A stretch of 64,000 nt of DNA from Actinomadura hallensis. Its GTDB lineage: Bacteria > Actinomycetota > Actinomycetes > Streptosporangiales > Streptosporangiaceae. The notes below the pieces were generated by a model that was not told the origin of the DNA, searched no databases, and saw nothing but the letters and a program-made list of their open reading frames with translations. Location: positions 4,960,001 to 5,024,000 of the forward strand of contig NZ_VFPO01000001.1 of NCBI RefSeq assembly GCF_006716765.1, read 5' to 3'. Each line of letters starts with the position of its first letter. The first letter of the stretch is position 1. Below are positions 29,746 to 38,537 of this stretch, piece after piece. The translations under genes and the position numbers were made by a program.

Positions 29746-30351
29746 ATGGCAGTTCCCGGATCGACCGGTCGGCAGACCGGCGGGCTGCGGAGCCTGCTCC
29801 GCCGCCCCGGCGCGGCGCGATCGGCTCCCCAGGCCGGCGGGGCCGCCGGCGACGAAGAGATCTTCGCCGAGCTGTACCGCGAGTACCACCGGCCGCTCCT
29901 CGCGTTCGTCCTCAGGCTGACCGGCGGCGACCGCCAGTGGGCCGAGGACGTGGTCCAGGAGACCATGATCCGGGCGTGGCGCAGCGCCGGCCGCCTCGAC
30001 GACCGGACCTCCTCGCTGATGCCGTGGCTGGCCACCGTCTCCCGGCGTATCGTGATCGACAACCGGCGGCAGCGCGAGGTCCGGCCGCCCGAGGTCGGCG
30101 ACGGCCCCCTGGAGAACCTGCCGATGGCGGACGAGATGGACGGCCTGCTGCGCAAGGTCGTGGTGGCGGAGGCGCTGGAGTCGCTCTCGCCCGCGCACCG
30201 GCAGGCCCTGACGGAGACGGTGCTGCGCGACCGTACGGTGAACCAGGCGGCCGAGTACCTCGGGATCCCGGTGGGGACGGTCAAGAGCCGCGTCTACTAC
30301 GCGCTGCGCGCCTTGCGCGTCGCCTTGGAGGAGAGGGGGGTGACCTCATGA
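29746..30351 (+). CDS. ECF sigma factor (SigK/SigL-like)
   Basis: A 201-residue group IV sigma factor. Region 2 reads FAELYREYHRPLLAFVLRLT with GDRQWAEDVVQETMIRAW, and region 4 reads LSPAHRQALTETVLRDRTVN followed by GIPVGTVKSRVYYALRALR. The first 35 residues are a disordered leader. Its TGA overlaps the ATG of the zinc-finger anti-sigma gene, so the two are made together. The regulon is unknown; the partner's periplasmic domain suggests an envelope signal. Confidence 0.9.
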   Translation: MAVPGSTGRQTGGLRSLLRRPGAARSAPQAGGAAGDEEIFAELYREYHRPLLAFVLRLTGGDRQWAEDVVQETMIRAWRSAGRLDDRTSSLMPWLATVSRRIVIDNRRQREVRPPEVGDGPLENLPMADEMDGLLRKVVVAEALESLSPAHRQALTETVLRDRTVNQAAEYLGIPVGTVKSRVYYALRALRVALEERGVTS

Positions 30352-31058
30352 GTGCGCCCGTCGAGCACACCGACGTCGGCGCCTACGCGCTCGGCCTTCT
30401 CGAGGAGGACGACCGGCGGGCGTTCGAGGCCCATCTTCGCGGGTGCGGCAGGTGCCAGGCCGAGCTGGCCGAGATGTCGGGGACGGCGGGCGCGCTGTCC
30501 GCGCTCGGCGGCGACGCGATCCGGCCCGAGCCGCCGGCGGAGGCGGGCGGGCCGCAGGAGCCTCCCCCGCCGGTGATCGACATGATGCGGCGCCGCAGGA
30601 GGGAGGACCGCCGGTTTCGCCGCCGCGCGTACGCGGCGGGCGGCGTCGCGGCGGCCGCCATGCTGGCCGCCGGGATCGGGGTGGGGACGGTCCTGAACGA
30701 CGACGGCGGCGCTCAGCAGCCCCCGCCCGTGGCCGTCACCGGCGAGAGGTTCCAGGCCACGGACCCGGGCACGGGCGCGTCCGGCACGGTCGGCCTCGTC
30801 GACAAGGGCTGGGGCACGCAGGTCAGCCTGGAACTGCGCGGCATCAAGGGTCCGCTGAGGTGCCGCCTGGAAGCCGTCTCGGCGACCGGGGAGCGCAGCG
30901 TCGTCGCGGGCTGGCGCGTTCCAGAGAAGGGGTACGGCGTGCCCGGGCAGCCCGACCCGCTCGTCATGATGGGCGGCACGGGCCTCACCCGCCAGGAGAT
31001 CACCCGGTTCGAGGTGCGGCTGGACGGCGGCCGCACCCTCCTGACGATCCCCCTTTGA
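30348..31058 (+). CDS. Membrane anti-sigma factor with N-terminal zinc finger
   Basis: A 236-residue partner of the ECF sigma factor, coupled by ATGA. Residues 1-45 form the zf-HC2 anti-sigma domain (HTDVGAYALGLLEEDDRRAF, then HLRGCGRCQAELAEM, giving H-x3-C-x2-C). A single membrane helix follows (YAAGGVAAAAMLAAGIGVGT, about residues 88-107). The C-terminal 120 residues are extracytoplasmic and resemble anti-sigma-K/RskA-type domains (VGLVDKGWGTQVSLELRGIK). Release would normally need regulated proteolysis. Confidence 0.9.
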   Translation: MSAPVEHTDVGAYALGLLEEDDRRAFEAHLRGCGRCQAELAEMSGTAGALSALGGDAIRPEPPAEAGGPQEPPPPVIDMMRRRRREDRRFRRRAYAAGGVAAAAMLAAGIGVGTVLNDDGGAQQPPPVAVTGERFQATDPGTGASGTVGLVDKGWGTQVSLELRGIKGPLRCRLEAVSATGERSVVAGWRVPEKGYGVPGQPDPLVMMGGTGLTRQEITRFEVRLDGGRTLLTIPL

Positions 31059-31109
31059 CCGTTCCCTTCGGTCCGGTTGGAGCGTGCCGCGGCCCGATAA
31101 CCTTGGGGC

Positions 31110-32384
31110 ATGTCCTCTCCGCATTGGCTCGCCCCGGTCGCCCCTGCCCCGGTGGACGCGACCGTGACGCTGCCCGGCTCGAAGTCCATGACGAACCGCG
31201 CGCTGGTCCTCGCCGCGCTCGCCGGCGGGCCGTCGCGGCTCGTGCGCCCGCTGCGCAGCCGCGACACCGACCTGATGGCCGCCGCCCTCCGCGCGCTCGG
31301 CACGGAGATCGCCGAGGACGGCGGCGACTGGCGCGTGGTCACCGGGGAGCTGCGGGGCCCGGCGCGGGCGGACACCGGGCTCGCCGGGACCGTGATGCGG
31401 TTCCTGCCGCCCGTCGCGGCGCTGGCGTCCGGCGAGGTGGCGATCGACGGCGACCCGCGGGCGCGGGAGCGGCCGATGGGCCCGATCATCACGGCGCTGC
31501 GGGCGCTCGGCGCCGAGATCGACGACGGCGGGCGCGGCGCGCTCCCGTTCACCGTGCGCGGGACGGGAGCGGTGCAGGGCGGGCGGGTGACGATCGACGC
31601 GTCCGGGTCGTCGCAGCTCGTGTCGGGGCTGCTGCTGGCCGCGCCGCGTTTCGACAAGGGCGTGGAGGTCAGGCACGAGGGGCCGCCCGTGCCGTCGGCG
31701 CCGCACCTGGCGATGACCGTGCACATGCTCCGCGAGGCGGGCGCGTCGGTGGAGACCGACCGCGACCTGTGGCGGGTCGCGCCCGGCCCGCTCCGCGGCC
31801 GCGAGTGGGCGATCGAGCCGGACCTGTCGAACGCGGCGCAGTTCCTCGGCGCGGCGCTCGTCACCGGCGGGCGCGTCACCGTGCCGGGCTGGCCGGCCGA
31901 GACCACCCAGCCGGGCGACGCGCTGCGCGGGCTGCTCGCCGCGATGGGCGCGGAGGTGTCCCTCGGGCCGGACGGGCTGACCGTGCGCGGGTCCGGCGGC
32001 GGGTTCTCCGGGCTCGACGCCGACCTGCACGAGGTCGGGGAGCTGACGCCCGTGCTGGCGGCGATCGCCGCGCTCGCCGACTCGCCGTCGCGGCTGACGG
32101 GCATCGCGCACCTGCGCGGCCACGAGACCGACCGGCTCGCCGCCCTGGTCACCGAGATCAACGGGCTGGGCGGCGACGTCCGGGAGCTGCCCGACGGGCT
32201 GGAGATCCGGCCGCGGCCGCTGCGCGGCGGCGTCTTCCGCACCTACGACGACCACCGGATGGTGATGGCGGCGGCCGTGCTCGGCCTGGCCGTTCCCGGT
32301 ATCGAGGTGGAGAATCCGGGCACCGTGGGCAAAACTCTTCCGAACTTCACCGAGTCGTGGGCGTCGATGCTGGCGCCCGCCTGA
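31110..32384 (+). CDS. aroA: 3-phosphoshikimate 1-carboxyvinyltransferase (EPSP synthase)
   Basis: A 424-residue shikimate-pathway enzyme that joins PEP to shikimate-3-phosphate in the cytosol. Motifs: VTLPGSKSMTNRALVLAALA with the substrate-binding Lys and Ser, LAGTVMRFLPPVAAL, the VTIDASGSSQLVSGLLLAAP segment, HLRGHETDRLAAL and the late YDDHRMVMAAAVLGL. Length is typical. The short TAGTVMRF-type loop corresponds to the glyphosate region; the variant here is LAGTVMRF, and sensitivity cannot be judged. It is followed by rsgA after 16 bp, the usual actinobacterial order. Confidence 0.95.
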   Translation: MSSPHWLAPVAPAPVDATVTLPGSKSMTNRALVLAALAGGPSRLVRPLRSRDTDLMAAALRALGTEIAEDGGDWRVVTGELRGPARADTGLAGTVMRFLPPVAALASGEVAIDGDPRARERPMGPIITALRALGAEIDDGGRGALPFTVRGTGAVQGGRVTIDASGSSQLVSGLLLAAPRFDKGVEVRHEGPPVPSAPHLAMTVHMLREAGASVETDRDLWRVAPGPLRGREWAIEPDLSNAAQFLGAALVTGGRVTVPGWPAETTQPGDALRGLLAAMGAEVSLGPDGLTVRGSGGGFSGLDADLHEVGELTPVLAAIAALADSPSRLTGIAHLRGHETDRLAALVTEINGLGGDVRELPDGLEIRPRPLRGGVFRTYDDHRMVMAAAVLGLAVPGIEVENPGTVGKTLPNFTESWASMLAPA

Positions 32385-32400
32385 CGGCAGGGACGGACCA

Positions 32401-33429
32401 CTGGCCAGACGAACGCACGACTACGACGAGGACGACGTCCGGGTACGGCCCGGACGCCGCGGGTCGCGTCCGCGCACCCGCCGCCGTCCCGCGCACGAGA
32501 ACGCCTCCCCCGGATTCGTGATCGCCGTGAACCGGGGCAGGTACCGCTGCCTGGTGGACCCGGGCACCCCCGGCGAGCGTTTCGTCACCGCGATGCGGGC
32601 CCGTGAGCTGGGCCGCAAGGGCGTCGTCGTGGGCGACCGGGTGGCGCTCGTCGGGGACGTGTCCGGCGATCCCGACACGCTGGCCCGCATCGTCCGCGTC
32701 GAGCCGCGGCAGTCGGCGCTGCGCCGCACCGCCGACGACAACGACCCCTACGAGCGGATCATCGTCGCCAACGCCGACCAGCTCGTCATCGTGACGGCCC
32801 TCGCCGACCCCGAGCCCCGCCCCCGGCTGATCGACCGGCAGCTCGTCGCCGCCTACGACGCGGGCATGGACCCGCTGCTCTGCCTCACCAAGGCCGACCT
32901 CGCCGACGCCGGCCCGCTGGTGGCCGAGTACGCGCCGCTGGGCGTCCCCTACGCGGTGACCCGCCGCGGCGAGGACGGCGAGCTGCGCCGGGACGACCTC
33001 GACGAGCTGCGCCGCCACCTGGCCGGCCGGACGAGCGTGCTCGTCGGGCACTCCGGCGTCGGCAAGTCGACGCTGGTGAACGCGCTCGTGCCGGACGCCG
33101 AGCGGGCGGTCAGCGACGTCAACGCCGTCACCGGCCGCGGCCGGCACACCTCGTCGTCGGCGATCGCGCTGGAGCTGCCCGGCGGCGGCGGCTGGATCAT
33201 CGACACCCCGGGCGTGCGGAGCTTCGGGCTCGCGCACGTCGACCCCGAGCACGTGGTCAACGCGTTCGAGGACCTGGCGGAGGGCGCCGCGGAGCGCTGC
33301 CCGCCGCACTGCGACCACCTGTCGGAGGGCTGCGGGCTCGACGGCTGGGTCGCCGACGGGCACGCCAGCCGCGCCCGCCTGGACTCGCTGCGGCGGGTCC
33401 TCGCCAGCCGCGAGGGAGAGCCCGAATAG
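32401..33429 (+). CDS. rsgA: Ribosome small-subunit GTPase RsgA, apparent CTG start
   Basis: A circularly permuted GTPase that matures the 30S subunit. The OB-fold comes first, then IVANADQLVIVTALADPEPR, LCLTKADLAD (G4), VGHSGVGKSTLVNALVP (G1), DTPGVRSFGLAH (G3) and a zinc motif CPPHCDHLSEGC. The frame has good homology-like sequence upstream of the first GTG at 32518 (ARRTHDYDEDDVRVRPGRRG and a basic stretch), typical of actinobacterial RsgA N-termini. The only possible start for it is CTG at 32401, with AGGGA about 8 nt upstream. With CTG the protein is 342 residues. A start at 32518 would delete a conserved N-terminus. Confidence 0.9.
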   Translation: MARRTHDYDEDDVRVRPGRRGSRPRTRRRPAHENASPGFVIAVNRGRYRCLVDPGTPGERFVTAMRARELGRKGVVVGDRVALVGDVSGDPDTLARIVRVEPRQSALRRTADDNDPYERIIVANADQLVIVTALADPEPRPRLIDRQLVAAYDAGMDPLLCLTKADLADAGPLVAEYAPLGVPYAVTRRGEDGELRRDDLDELRRHLAGRTSVLVGHSGVGKSTLVNALVPDAERAVSDVNAVTGRGRHTSSSAIALELPGGGGWIIDTPGVRSFGLAHVDPEHVVNAFEDLAEGAAERCPPHCDHLSEGCGLDGWVADGHASRARLDSLRRVLASREGEPE

Positions 33430-33434
33430 CGGGC

Positions 33435-33915
33435 GGGAGGGCCCGAGCTCCGACGAGCCCGACCCGGCCGAGCGCGCCGGTCCCCTGGCCCCGGTGCTGC
33501 ACGGACTTCTCCGCAAGGACCCGGCGCAGCGGATGGGCCCCGACGAGGCCGGGCGGCTCCTGCGGGAGGTCGCACAGCGGGAGGCCGGCCAGGACGGCAG
33601 GCCGGGCAGGACGGCAGGCCCGTCGCGTCGGGTTCCGCGTCGCCCGGGTCCGGGGGCTCCTCGGGGCGCGCCGTCGGCGTGCCGGACGGGTACCGGCCGT
33701 ACCGGGGGTCGGCGTTCGTCGCGGCCGTCCCGGAGGGCGGGAAGGAGGACGGCTCCGGCGACGACGTGACCTTCACCGACCAGACGGAGGGGGTGAAGCG
33801 CGCGCTGAGCATCCAGCGCGTCTCCGTCCTGCCGAGCGACCCCGGGGACGCCCTCGCCGACGCCGCCCGCGAGTACTACGAGACCGTCCTCAAGACACTG
33901 CGGAGCCCTTCCTGA
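33435..33915 (+). pseudogene. Decayed Ser/Thr kinase gene (C-lobe end plus extracellular domain)
   Basis: Right after rsgA one frame encodes the end of a kinase C-lobe (PLAPVLHGLLRKDPAQRMGP, then DEAGRLLREVA) without any catalytic core. From about 33679 a second frame encodes GYRPYRGSAFVAAVPEGG followed by VTFTDQTEG, which looks like the extracytoplasmic beta domain found at the end of actinobacterial kinases. The two parts are in different frames and the first 250 residues of a kinase are missing. So this is most likely a deletion plus frameshift remnant. The two fragments fit one ancestral gene, but this is inference from motif order. Confidence 0.65.
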
Positions 33916-33939
33916 CAGGGCCCCGCGCGGTGCGGCCCG

Positions 33940-34800
33940 CTAGCCCTTCGACGGCTCCCCGAACAGGACGCGCGCCCGCGCCTCCGCCTCGTTCAGCGCC
34001 TTGACGTGCTCGGGCGCGAGCTCCTCCACGCACCGGGTCATCTCCTCGGTGACCCGGCTGAACGCGCTCTCCTCCGCGCCGCGCAGCGCCGCCCGGACGC
34101 TCGCGGACCGAGCGCCGAGCGCCGCCCACTCCAGCTCCAGCCGCGCGACGGCCTCGTCGAACACGTGGGACGTCTCGGCCCCGGCGTCCTTCAGCTCGTC
34201 CGGGATCGGGCCCCGCCCGGCCTTGCGCGCGCGGCTCGACAGCGTCGAGATGCGGCTGGCCAGCGCCAGTCCCTCGCGCGCCAGCGGCAGCACGTCGTGG
34301 ATCAGGTCGGTGACGGTCCTGGCCAGCTCCTCCACCCGGGTCAGCAGCGTCTGGGTCGCGTCCTCCAGGGCGGCGGAGGTGCGTTCGGCGACCCGCTCGG
34401 CGACGTCCTGCTGACGCCGCGACAGCGCCGGGACGATGTCGCGGTCGAGCATGCGCTTCAGTTCGCGCTCGCGCTCCCCGCGGTCGCCGGGCTCGGCCCG
34501 CTCGGCCCAGTCGGCCCAGACCCGCTGGAGCCGCTCCTCCCCCGACGCGGCGATCTCCGCCGTGATCTCGTCGAGGGCCTCCCCCACGCGGGCCTTCAGC
34601 CGTTCCACCCGCCCGTAGAGCGCCTCGCGCTTGAACGGGTCGTTCAGCTCGTTGAGCTGCGCCTGCAGCCGGCGGGACACGTCGATGGCGTGCTCGGCGA
34701 GGGGGACGAGGCGGTCGGCGAGCTCGTCGAGGGTCTCGGCCCGGCGCGGGTCGGTCAGCTCGGCCACCCACTCGGGAAGATCGTGCGGCATGGCCCCCAT
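33940..34800 (-). CDS. Hypothetical long helical (coiled-coil) protein
   Basis: A cytosolic protein of about 286 residues, almost wholly alpha-helical and charged: ETLDELADRLVPLAEHAIDV, RRLQAQLNELNDPFKREALY, RVERLKARVGEALDEITAEI, then a long RR-rich heptad pattern to the end. No signal peptide and no membrane helix. I do not recognise a family; the pattern suggests a scaffolding or dynamin-like helical-bundle protein. ATGs at 34800 and 34791 are possible starts, neither with a strong ribosome site. Divergent from hisN. Confidence 0.75.
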   Translation of the reverse strand: MGAMPHDLPEWVAELTDPRRAETLDELADRLVPLAEHAIDVSRRLQAQLNELNDPFKREALYGRVERLKARVGEALDEITAEIAASGEERLQRVWADWAERAEPGDRGERERELKRMLDRDIVPALSRRQQDVAERVAERTSAALEDATQTLLTRVEELARTVTDLIHDVLPLAREGLALASRISTLSSRARKAGRGPIPDELKDAGAETSHVFDEAVARLELEWAALGARSASVRAALRGAEESAFSRVTEEMTRCVEELAPEHVKALNEAEARARVLFGEPSKG

Positions 34801-34927
34801 GCTGCCACCACCGCGCCCGCGGGACGGGGCACTTCGCACCGGCGAGCCCCCTCCCGCGGCCGAAAAGCCCGGAAGGGCGCGGGTAAGTGTGTCAGTACGA
34901 GCGGTGGTCAGGGTAGCGTTCTACGCC

Positions 34928-35731
34928 GTGGCGGGCTATTCCGATGACCTGCGTCTCGCTCACGTGCTGGCGGACGGGGCCGACGACATCACGACCAGGC
35001 GCTTTCGCGCCCTCGATCTCGACATCGAGACGAAGCCGGATCTGACACCGGTCAGCGACGCCGACCGCGGCGTCGAGGAGCAGATCCGCGGCACGCTCAA
35101 GCGGGCGCGCCCGCGGGACGCCGTGCTCGGCGAGGAGTACGGCAGGACCGGGTACGGCAGCCGCTGCTGGATCATCGACCCGATCGACGCCACGAAGAAC
35201 TTCGTGCGGGGCGTCCCGGTCTGGGCGACGCTGATCGCGCTGATGGAGAACGACGAGATCGTCGTCGGCGTGGTGTCGGCGCCCGCGCTGAACCGGCGCT
35301 GGTGGGCGGCGCGGGGCGGCGGCGCCTGGACGGGGCGCAGCCTGACGCGCGCCACCAGGATGCAGGTGTCGTCGGTGGCGGACCTGTCGGACGCGTCGCT
35401 GTCGTTCTCCAGCCTCACCGGGTGGGAGGAGCAGGGCCGTCTCGACCGGTTCCTCCACCTCACCCGGTCGGTGTGGCGGACGCGCGCGTTCGGCGACTTC
35501 TGGTCGCACATGATGGTCGCCGAAGGCGTGGTCGACGTGTCGGCCGAGCCGGAGGTGTCGCTGTGGGACCTCGCCGCGCTCCAGGTCATCGTGGAGGAGG
35601 CCGGCGGCATGTTCACCGACCTTTCCGGCGTCCCGGGCGCGGACGGCGGCAGCGTGGTGTGCACCAACGGCAGGCTCCACGCCGAGGTGCTGCGCACGCT
35701 GGGCGGCGGGCAGCTGTCCCTGCGCATCTGA
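34928..35731 (+). CDS. hisN: Histidinol-phosphatase, inositol monophosphatase family
   Basis: A 267-residue Mg-dependent phosphatase. The family metal motifs are visible: VLGEEYG (first Glu), WIIDPIDATKNFVRGVPVWA (DP-I-D-x-T; the usual Gly is Ala here) and SLWDLAALQVIVEEAGG. Opening residues GYSDDLRLAHVLADGADDIT match actinobacterial HisN, the last-but-one step of histidine synthesis. A related role on inositol phosphates is possible. The GTG start at 34928 is chosen because frames extending to 34631 are Ser/Arg-rich antisense of the preceding gene. Confidence 0.88.
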   Translation: MAGYSDDLRLAHVLADGADDITTRRFRALDLDIETKPDLTPVSDADRGVEEQIRGTLKRARPRDAVLGEEYGRTGYGSRCWIIDPIDATKNFVRGVPVWATLIALMENDEIVVGVVSAPALNRRWWAARGGGAWTGRSLTRATRMQVSSVADLSDASLSFSSLTGWEEQGRLDRFLHLTRSVWRTRAFGDFWSHMMVAEGVVDVSAEPEVSLWDLAALQVIVEEAGGMFTDLSGVPGADGGSVVCTNGRLHAEVLRTLGGGQLSLRI

Positions 35732-35908
35732 GCGGACGAGCCTCCGGGCGGCCATGCGTCCGGAGCGGCGTGCGCATCGGGGCGGTCAAGGCTTCCGCAC
35801 GCGGCGATAGATCATGGTGGCAGTCCGGCGGACTCGCGACATATCGTGGAACAGCGGTCGCGGGGCGGCCGTTGCACCAGATGGGCGGCCCGTTAACGGA
35901 GGTACCAG

Positions 35909-36100
35909 ATGTCGACCCAGACAAAGTTCGTGATCGGCGGAGTCGTCGTCGGCTTCCTGACCCTGTTCGTCTTCCCGTGGTGGCTGACCACGCTGATCAT
36001 CCTCGGCGTCCTCGGGGTGCCGCTGGTCGGGTACATGATGCTCGACCCGTCCCAGCGCAAGCGCGTGCGCGCCCAGGGACGCAAGCGTCTCGGAAGCTGA
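35909..36100 (+). CDS. Small two-helix membrane protein
   Basis: A 63-residue protein with two hydrophobic segments (FVIGGVVVGFLTLFVF and TLIILGVLGVPLVGYMML) joined by PWWLT, and a strongly basic tail (RKRVRAQGRKRLGS) that should face the cytosol. AACGGAGGT lies about 9 nt before the ATG. Similar tiny proteins are common in actinobacteria and have no known role. Monocistronic. Confidence 0.8.
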   Translation: MSTQTKFVIGGVVVGFLTLFVFPWWLTTLIILGVLGVPLVGYMMLDPSQRKRVRAQGRKRLGS

Positions 36101-36148
36101 CCCGGGCTCTCTCGCGCGGGCCCGCCGCTCCCCCGGCGGCCGCCGGGA

Positions 36149-36169
36149 CCGGCCGCTCACGGCGGCCGG
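36149..36169. terminator. Hairpin between convergent genes
   Basis: Perfect 8-bp stem CCGGCCGC/GCGGCCGG with a TCACG loop between the small membrane-protein gene and the carboxylesterase. Could serve both strands. No U-run. Confidence 0.4.
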
Positions 36170-36243
36170 CCCCGAACCCGCTCTCGGCCCGGCCCGGCAC
36201 CGGGCCTGTCCGGTCTCCGCCCGCTCTGGGCGCGGGGCCCGGT

Positions 36244-37734
36244 CTAGTCCCGGACCGGTCCGTCCCAGAGCGCGCGGTCCTCGCCCCGGGGGTCGTCGAC
36301 GACCACGTCCGCGGGCCCGTCGAAGACCTTGACCGCGCGGGCGGACGGATCGAACCGCCGCCAGCCGGGGTCGCCGTCCGACGCGAAGCCGACCCAGGCC
36401 CGGTGCATCCGGTCGGCCAGCTCCTGCGGCGGCTTGGGCCCGGCCAGGCCCTCGGTGCCCTCGCCCAGGTTGTCGAACACGAAGCCCAGCTCGAGCGCGT
36501 GGCAGGCGCCCAGGTCCAGCTTGGGCGACCGCCAGGCGAACTCGTACATCCACGTGCCTCCGGCGCCGCCTGAGGCGGCGTGCCCGGCGGCGGTCCGGTG
36601 CGCGGGAACGCGGAACAGCGCGTCGGTGATGATCGTCGCCAGCAGCTCGCCCGGAGTCTGGTCCGGGTGCCGCTCCCGGTAGGCCGGGGGAAGCTCCGGC
36701 GGGACGCCCATCCCCGCGGCGACGGCGCCGACGAGCTCGTCGGTGAGGCCGCCGGCGAGACCGGCCGGCATCAGAAAGAAGCGGAACTCCTCGGTCGTGT
36801 AGCCGATGAGCAGGTCGACGTCCCGCCCGGCGCCGTCCGCGATGGCGTCCTCGGGCCGGCGGGCGAGCAGCTCGCCGTCCAGGACCGGGGTCAGCGACAT
36901 GCCGCCGGCGGCGGTGGTGGCGCCCCAGCGTCCGGGGTCGGGCACGGCCGCGACCTCGGCGGCGACGGCCGCCTGCACGGGCAGGATGTCGGCCGGGTCG
37001 AGCGCGGCGAACGCCTCCGCCGTCGGCTCGACGCCCAGCCGGGCCGCCATCTCCTTGGTGACGAGCATCGCGTCCGACGGGTCCTGGGCGATGCTGCCCG
37101 CGCCGCTCTGCGCGATCGCGCGGCGGAACAGCCCGAGGTCGAGGGAGAGCAGCGTGGTGACGCTCATCCCCCCGGCGGACTCGCCGAAGACCGTGACGCG
37201 GTCCGGGTCGCCGCCGAAGGCCGCGATGTTGTCGCGGACCCACTCCAGCGCGGCGATCTGGTCGAGCAGCCCCCGGTTCGCCGGGGCGCCGGGCAGGTTC
37301 GCGAAGCCCTCGACGCCCAGCCGGTAGTTGATCGTGACGCAGACGACTCCGTCGCGAGCGAAGTTGCGGCCGCTGTAGAGCGGCACGGCCCCCGAGCCGT
37401 TCCGGAAGGCGCCCCCGTGGATCCACACCATGACCGGAAGCCCGGACCCTCCGGGGTCGGGCGTCCAGACGTTCAGGTTGAGGCAGTCCTCACCCGGGAT
37501 GTCCGGGTCGGGCAGGAGCGCGTCGAACGGCGGGGGGTAGCCGGGCTTGGGCGCGGTCGGCCCGTACTCCACGGCGTCGCGGACGCCGTCCCACGGCTCC
37601 GGCGGCCGGGGCGCCCGGAAGCGGTTCGGCCCGAACGGCGGCGCGGCGTAGGGGACGCCGAGGAAGGCGGTGACGCCGTCCCGTGTGGTGCCGCGGACCT
37701 TTCCGTGGGCCGTCCGGACGATCGGCTCCTCCAT
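36244..37734 (-). CDS. Type-B carboxylesterase
   Basis: A 496-residue alpha/beta hydrolase. The start FLGVPYAAPPFGPNRFRAP, the oxyanion segment VMVWIHGGAF, the nucleophile elbow GESAGG in VTVFGESAGGMSVTTLLSL, and ACHALELGFVF (catalytic His) are family-typical, as is EDCLNLNVW. It cleaves carboxylic esters, often xenobiotic. It has no signal peptide, so it is cytosolic. It lies downstream of a TetR regulator on the same strand with a palindrome (37752-37762) between them, suggesting inducible detoxification or catabolism. Confidence 0.92.
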   Translation of the reverse strand: MEEPIVRTAHGKVRGTTRDGVTAFLGVPYAAPPFGPNRFRAPRPPEPWDGVRDAVEYGPTAPKPGYPPPFDALLPDPDIPGEDCLNLNVWTPDPGGSGLPVMVWIHGGAFRNGSGAVPLYSGRNFARDGVVCVTINYRLGVEGFANLPGAPANRGLLDQIAALEWVRDNIAAFGGDPDRVTVFGESAGGMSVTTLLSLDLGLFRRAIAQSGAGSIAQDPSDAMLVTKEMAARLGVEPTAEAFAALDPADILPVQAAVAAEVAAVPDPGRWGATTAAGGMSLTPVLDGELLARRPEDAIADGAGRDVDLLIGYTTEEFRFFLMPAGLAGGLTDELVGAVAAGMGVPPELPPAYRERHPDQTPGELLATIITDALFRVPAHRTAAGHAASGGAGGTWMYEFAWRSPKLDLGACHALELGFVFDNLGEGTEGLAGPKPPQELADRMHRAWVGFASDGDPGWRRFDPSARAVKVFDGPADVVVDDPRGEDRALWDGPVRD

Positions 37735-37751
37735 GCCCCGCCTCCGTTCTA

Positions 37752-37762
37752 GAACGATGTTC
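37752..37762. promoter_or_regulatory. GAAC-GAT-GTTC inverted repeat, TetR operator candidate
   Basis: An inverted repeat GAAC-N3-GTTC, extended imperfectly by flanking TCTA and CGATC. It lies 18-28 bases upstream of the carboxylesterase start and between the two same-strand genes. The size and position fit a TetR site that couples the regulator to the esterase. Confidence 0.5.
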
Positions 37763-37806
37763 GATCAAGAAGAGGGTACGGGAGTCGGGCGGGACTGGGA
37801 ACTCCC

Positions 37807-38433
37807 TCAGCCGGAGCGCAGCATGCGGGTGAGGTAGTCGCGGGCGAACGCGCGGATCTCCTCCTCGTCGTCCAGTGCGAGCCCCCCGCCGGGGACGATG
37901 AGCAGCGACACCGCGAGCCGCAGCAGCACCTCCGCCACGGTGTTGTGGTCCTCCGCGTCGCCGGGGCGGGCGCGGCGGAGCCGGTCGGCGAGGATGTCGC
38001 GGGCGGCCAGCATCACCGCGCCGCCGTTCATGCTGAGCTGCGGGATGACCGCCTCGGGCTCGCTCTCCAGGACGCGCGTCATCAGCGGGTGCGTCCGCGC
38101 GCTCTGCAGGCCGACCACGAAGCCCTCGACGACGGCGTCCTCGGGGGACGCGAGGTTCTCGGTCGCCTCCGCGATCGCGGTGAGGAACCGGCGGCACTCG
38201 CGCAGGATCACGGCCTGGAGCAGCTGCTCCTTGTTGGTGAACCGCCGGTAGATGGTGGTGCGCGCGACACCGGCCCGCTTGGCGACGTCCTCGACGCTGA
38301 CCCTCCGCAGACCGTATGTCTCGAACTCCGCGAGCGCGGCGTCCAGAATGCGGGTGTCGAGGTCGTCGGCGTCGTTCTCCGGTGTCGCCAGCCGGGCCCG
38401 CAGTCCCTCGGCGGCCGTCGCGTGCAAGGTCAT
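37807..38433 (-). CDS. TetR-family transcriptional regulator
   Basis: A 208-residue repressor. The helix-turn-helix is LDAALAEFETYGLRRVSVED with VAKRAGVARTTIYRRFTNKE (residues about 28-70). The C-terminal helical ligand domain is typical but does not reveal the ligand. The gene is divergent from the MpaB-type gene at 38538 with 104 bp between starts, and upstream of the carboxylesterase. Either or both could be targets. Confidence 0.9.
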   Translation of the reverse strand: MTLHATAAEGLRARLATPENDADDLDTRILDAALAEFETYGLRRVSVEDVAKRAGVARTTIYRRFTNKEQLLQAVILRECRRFLTAIAEATENLASPEDAVVEGFVVGLQSARTHPLMTRVLESEPEAVIPQLSMNGGAVMLAARDILADRLRRARPGDAEDHNTVAEVLLRLAVSLLIVPGGGLALDDEEEIRAFARDYLTRMLRSG

Positions 38434-38478
38434 AGCCGCACCCTAACCGGCTCGTGCACCCGCCTCGCGGGCACATAT

Positions 38479-38492
38479 GCTACATAGCTACA
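38479..38492. promoter_or_regulatory. Direct repeat GCTACA-TA-GCTACA in the TetR/MpaB intergenic region
   Basis: Two GCTACA words 8 bases apart in an AT-rich stretch (CATATGCTACATAGC then TACAATAATC) between the divergent TetR and MpaB-type genes. TACAAT could be a -10 for the rightward gene. Candidate operator/promoter, low certainty. Confidence 0.35.
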
Positions 38493-38537
38493 ATAATCGT
38501 CATTCTGTTCTTCTGCCTCCCACCTCCGGCGGTGCAC

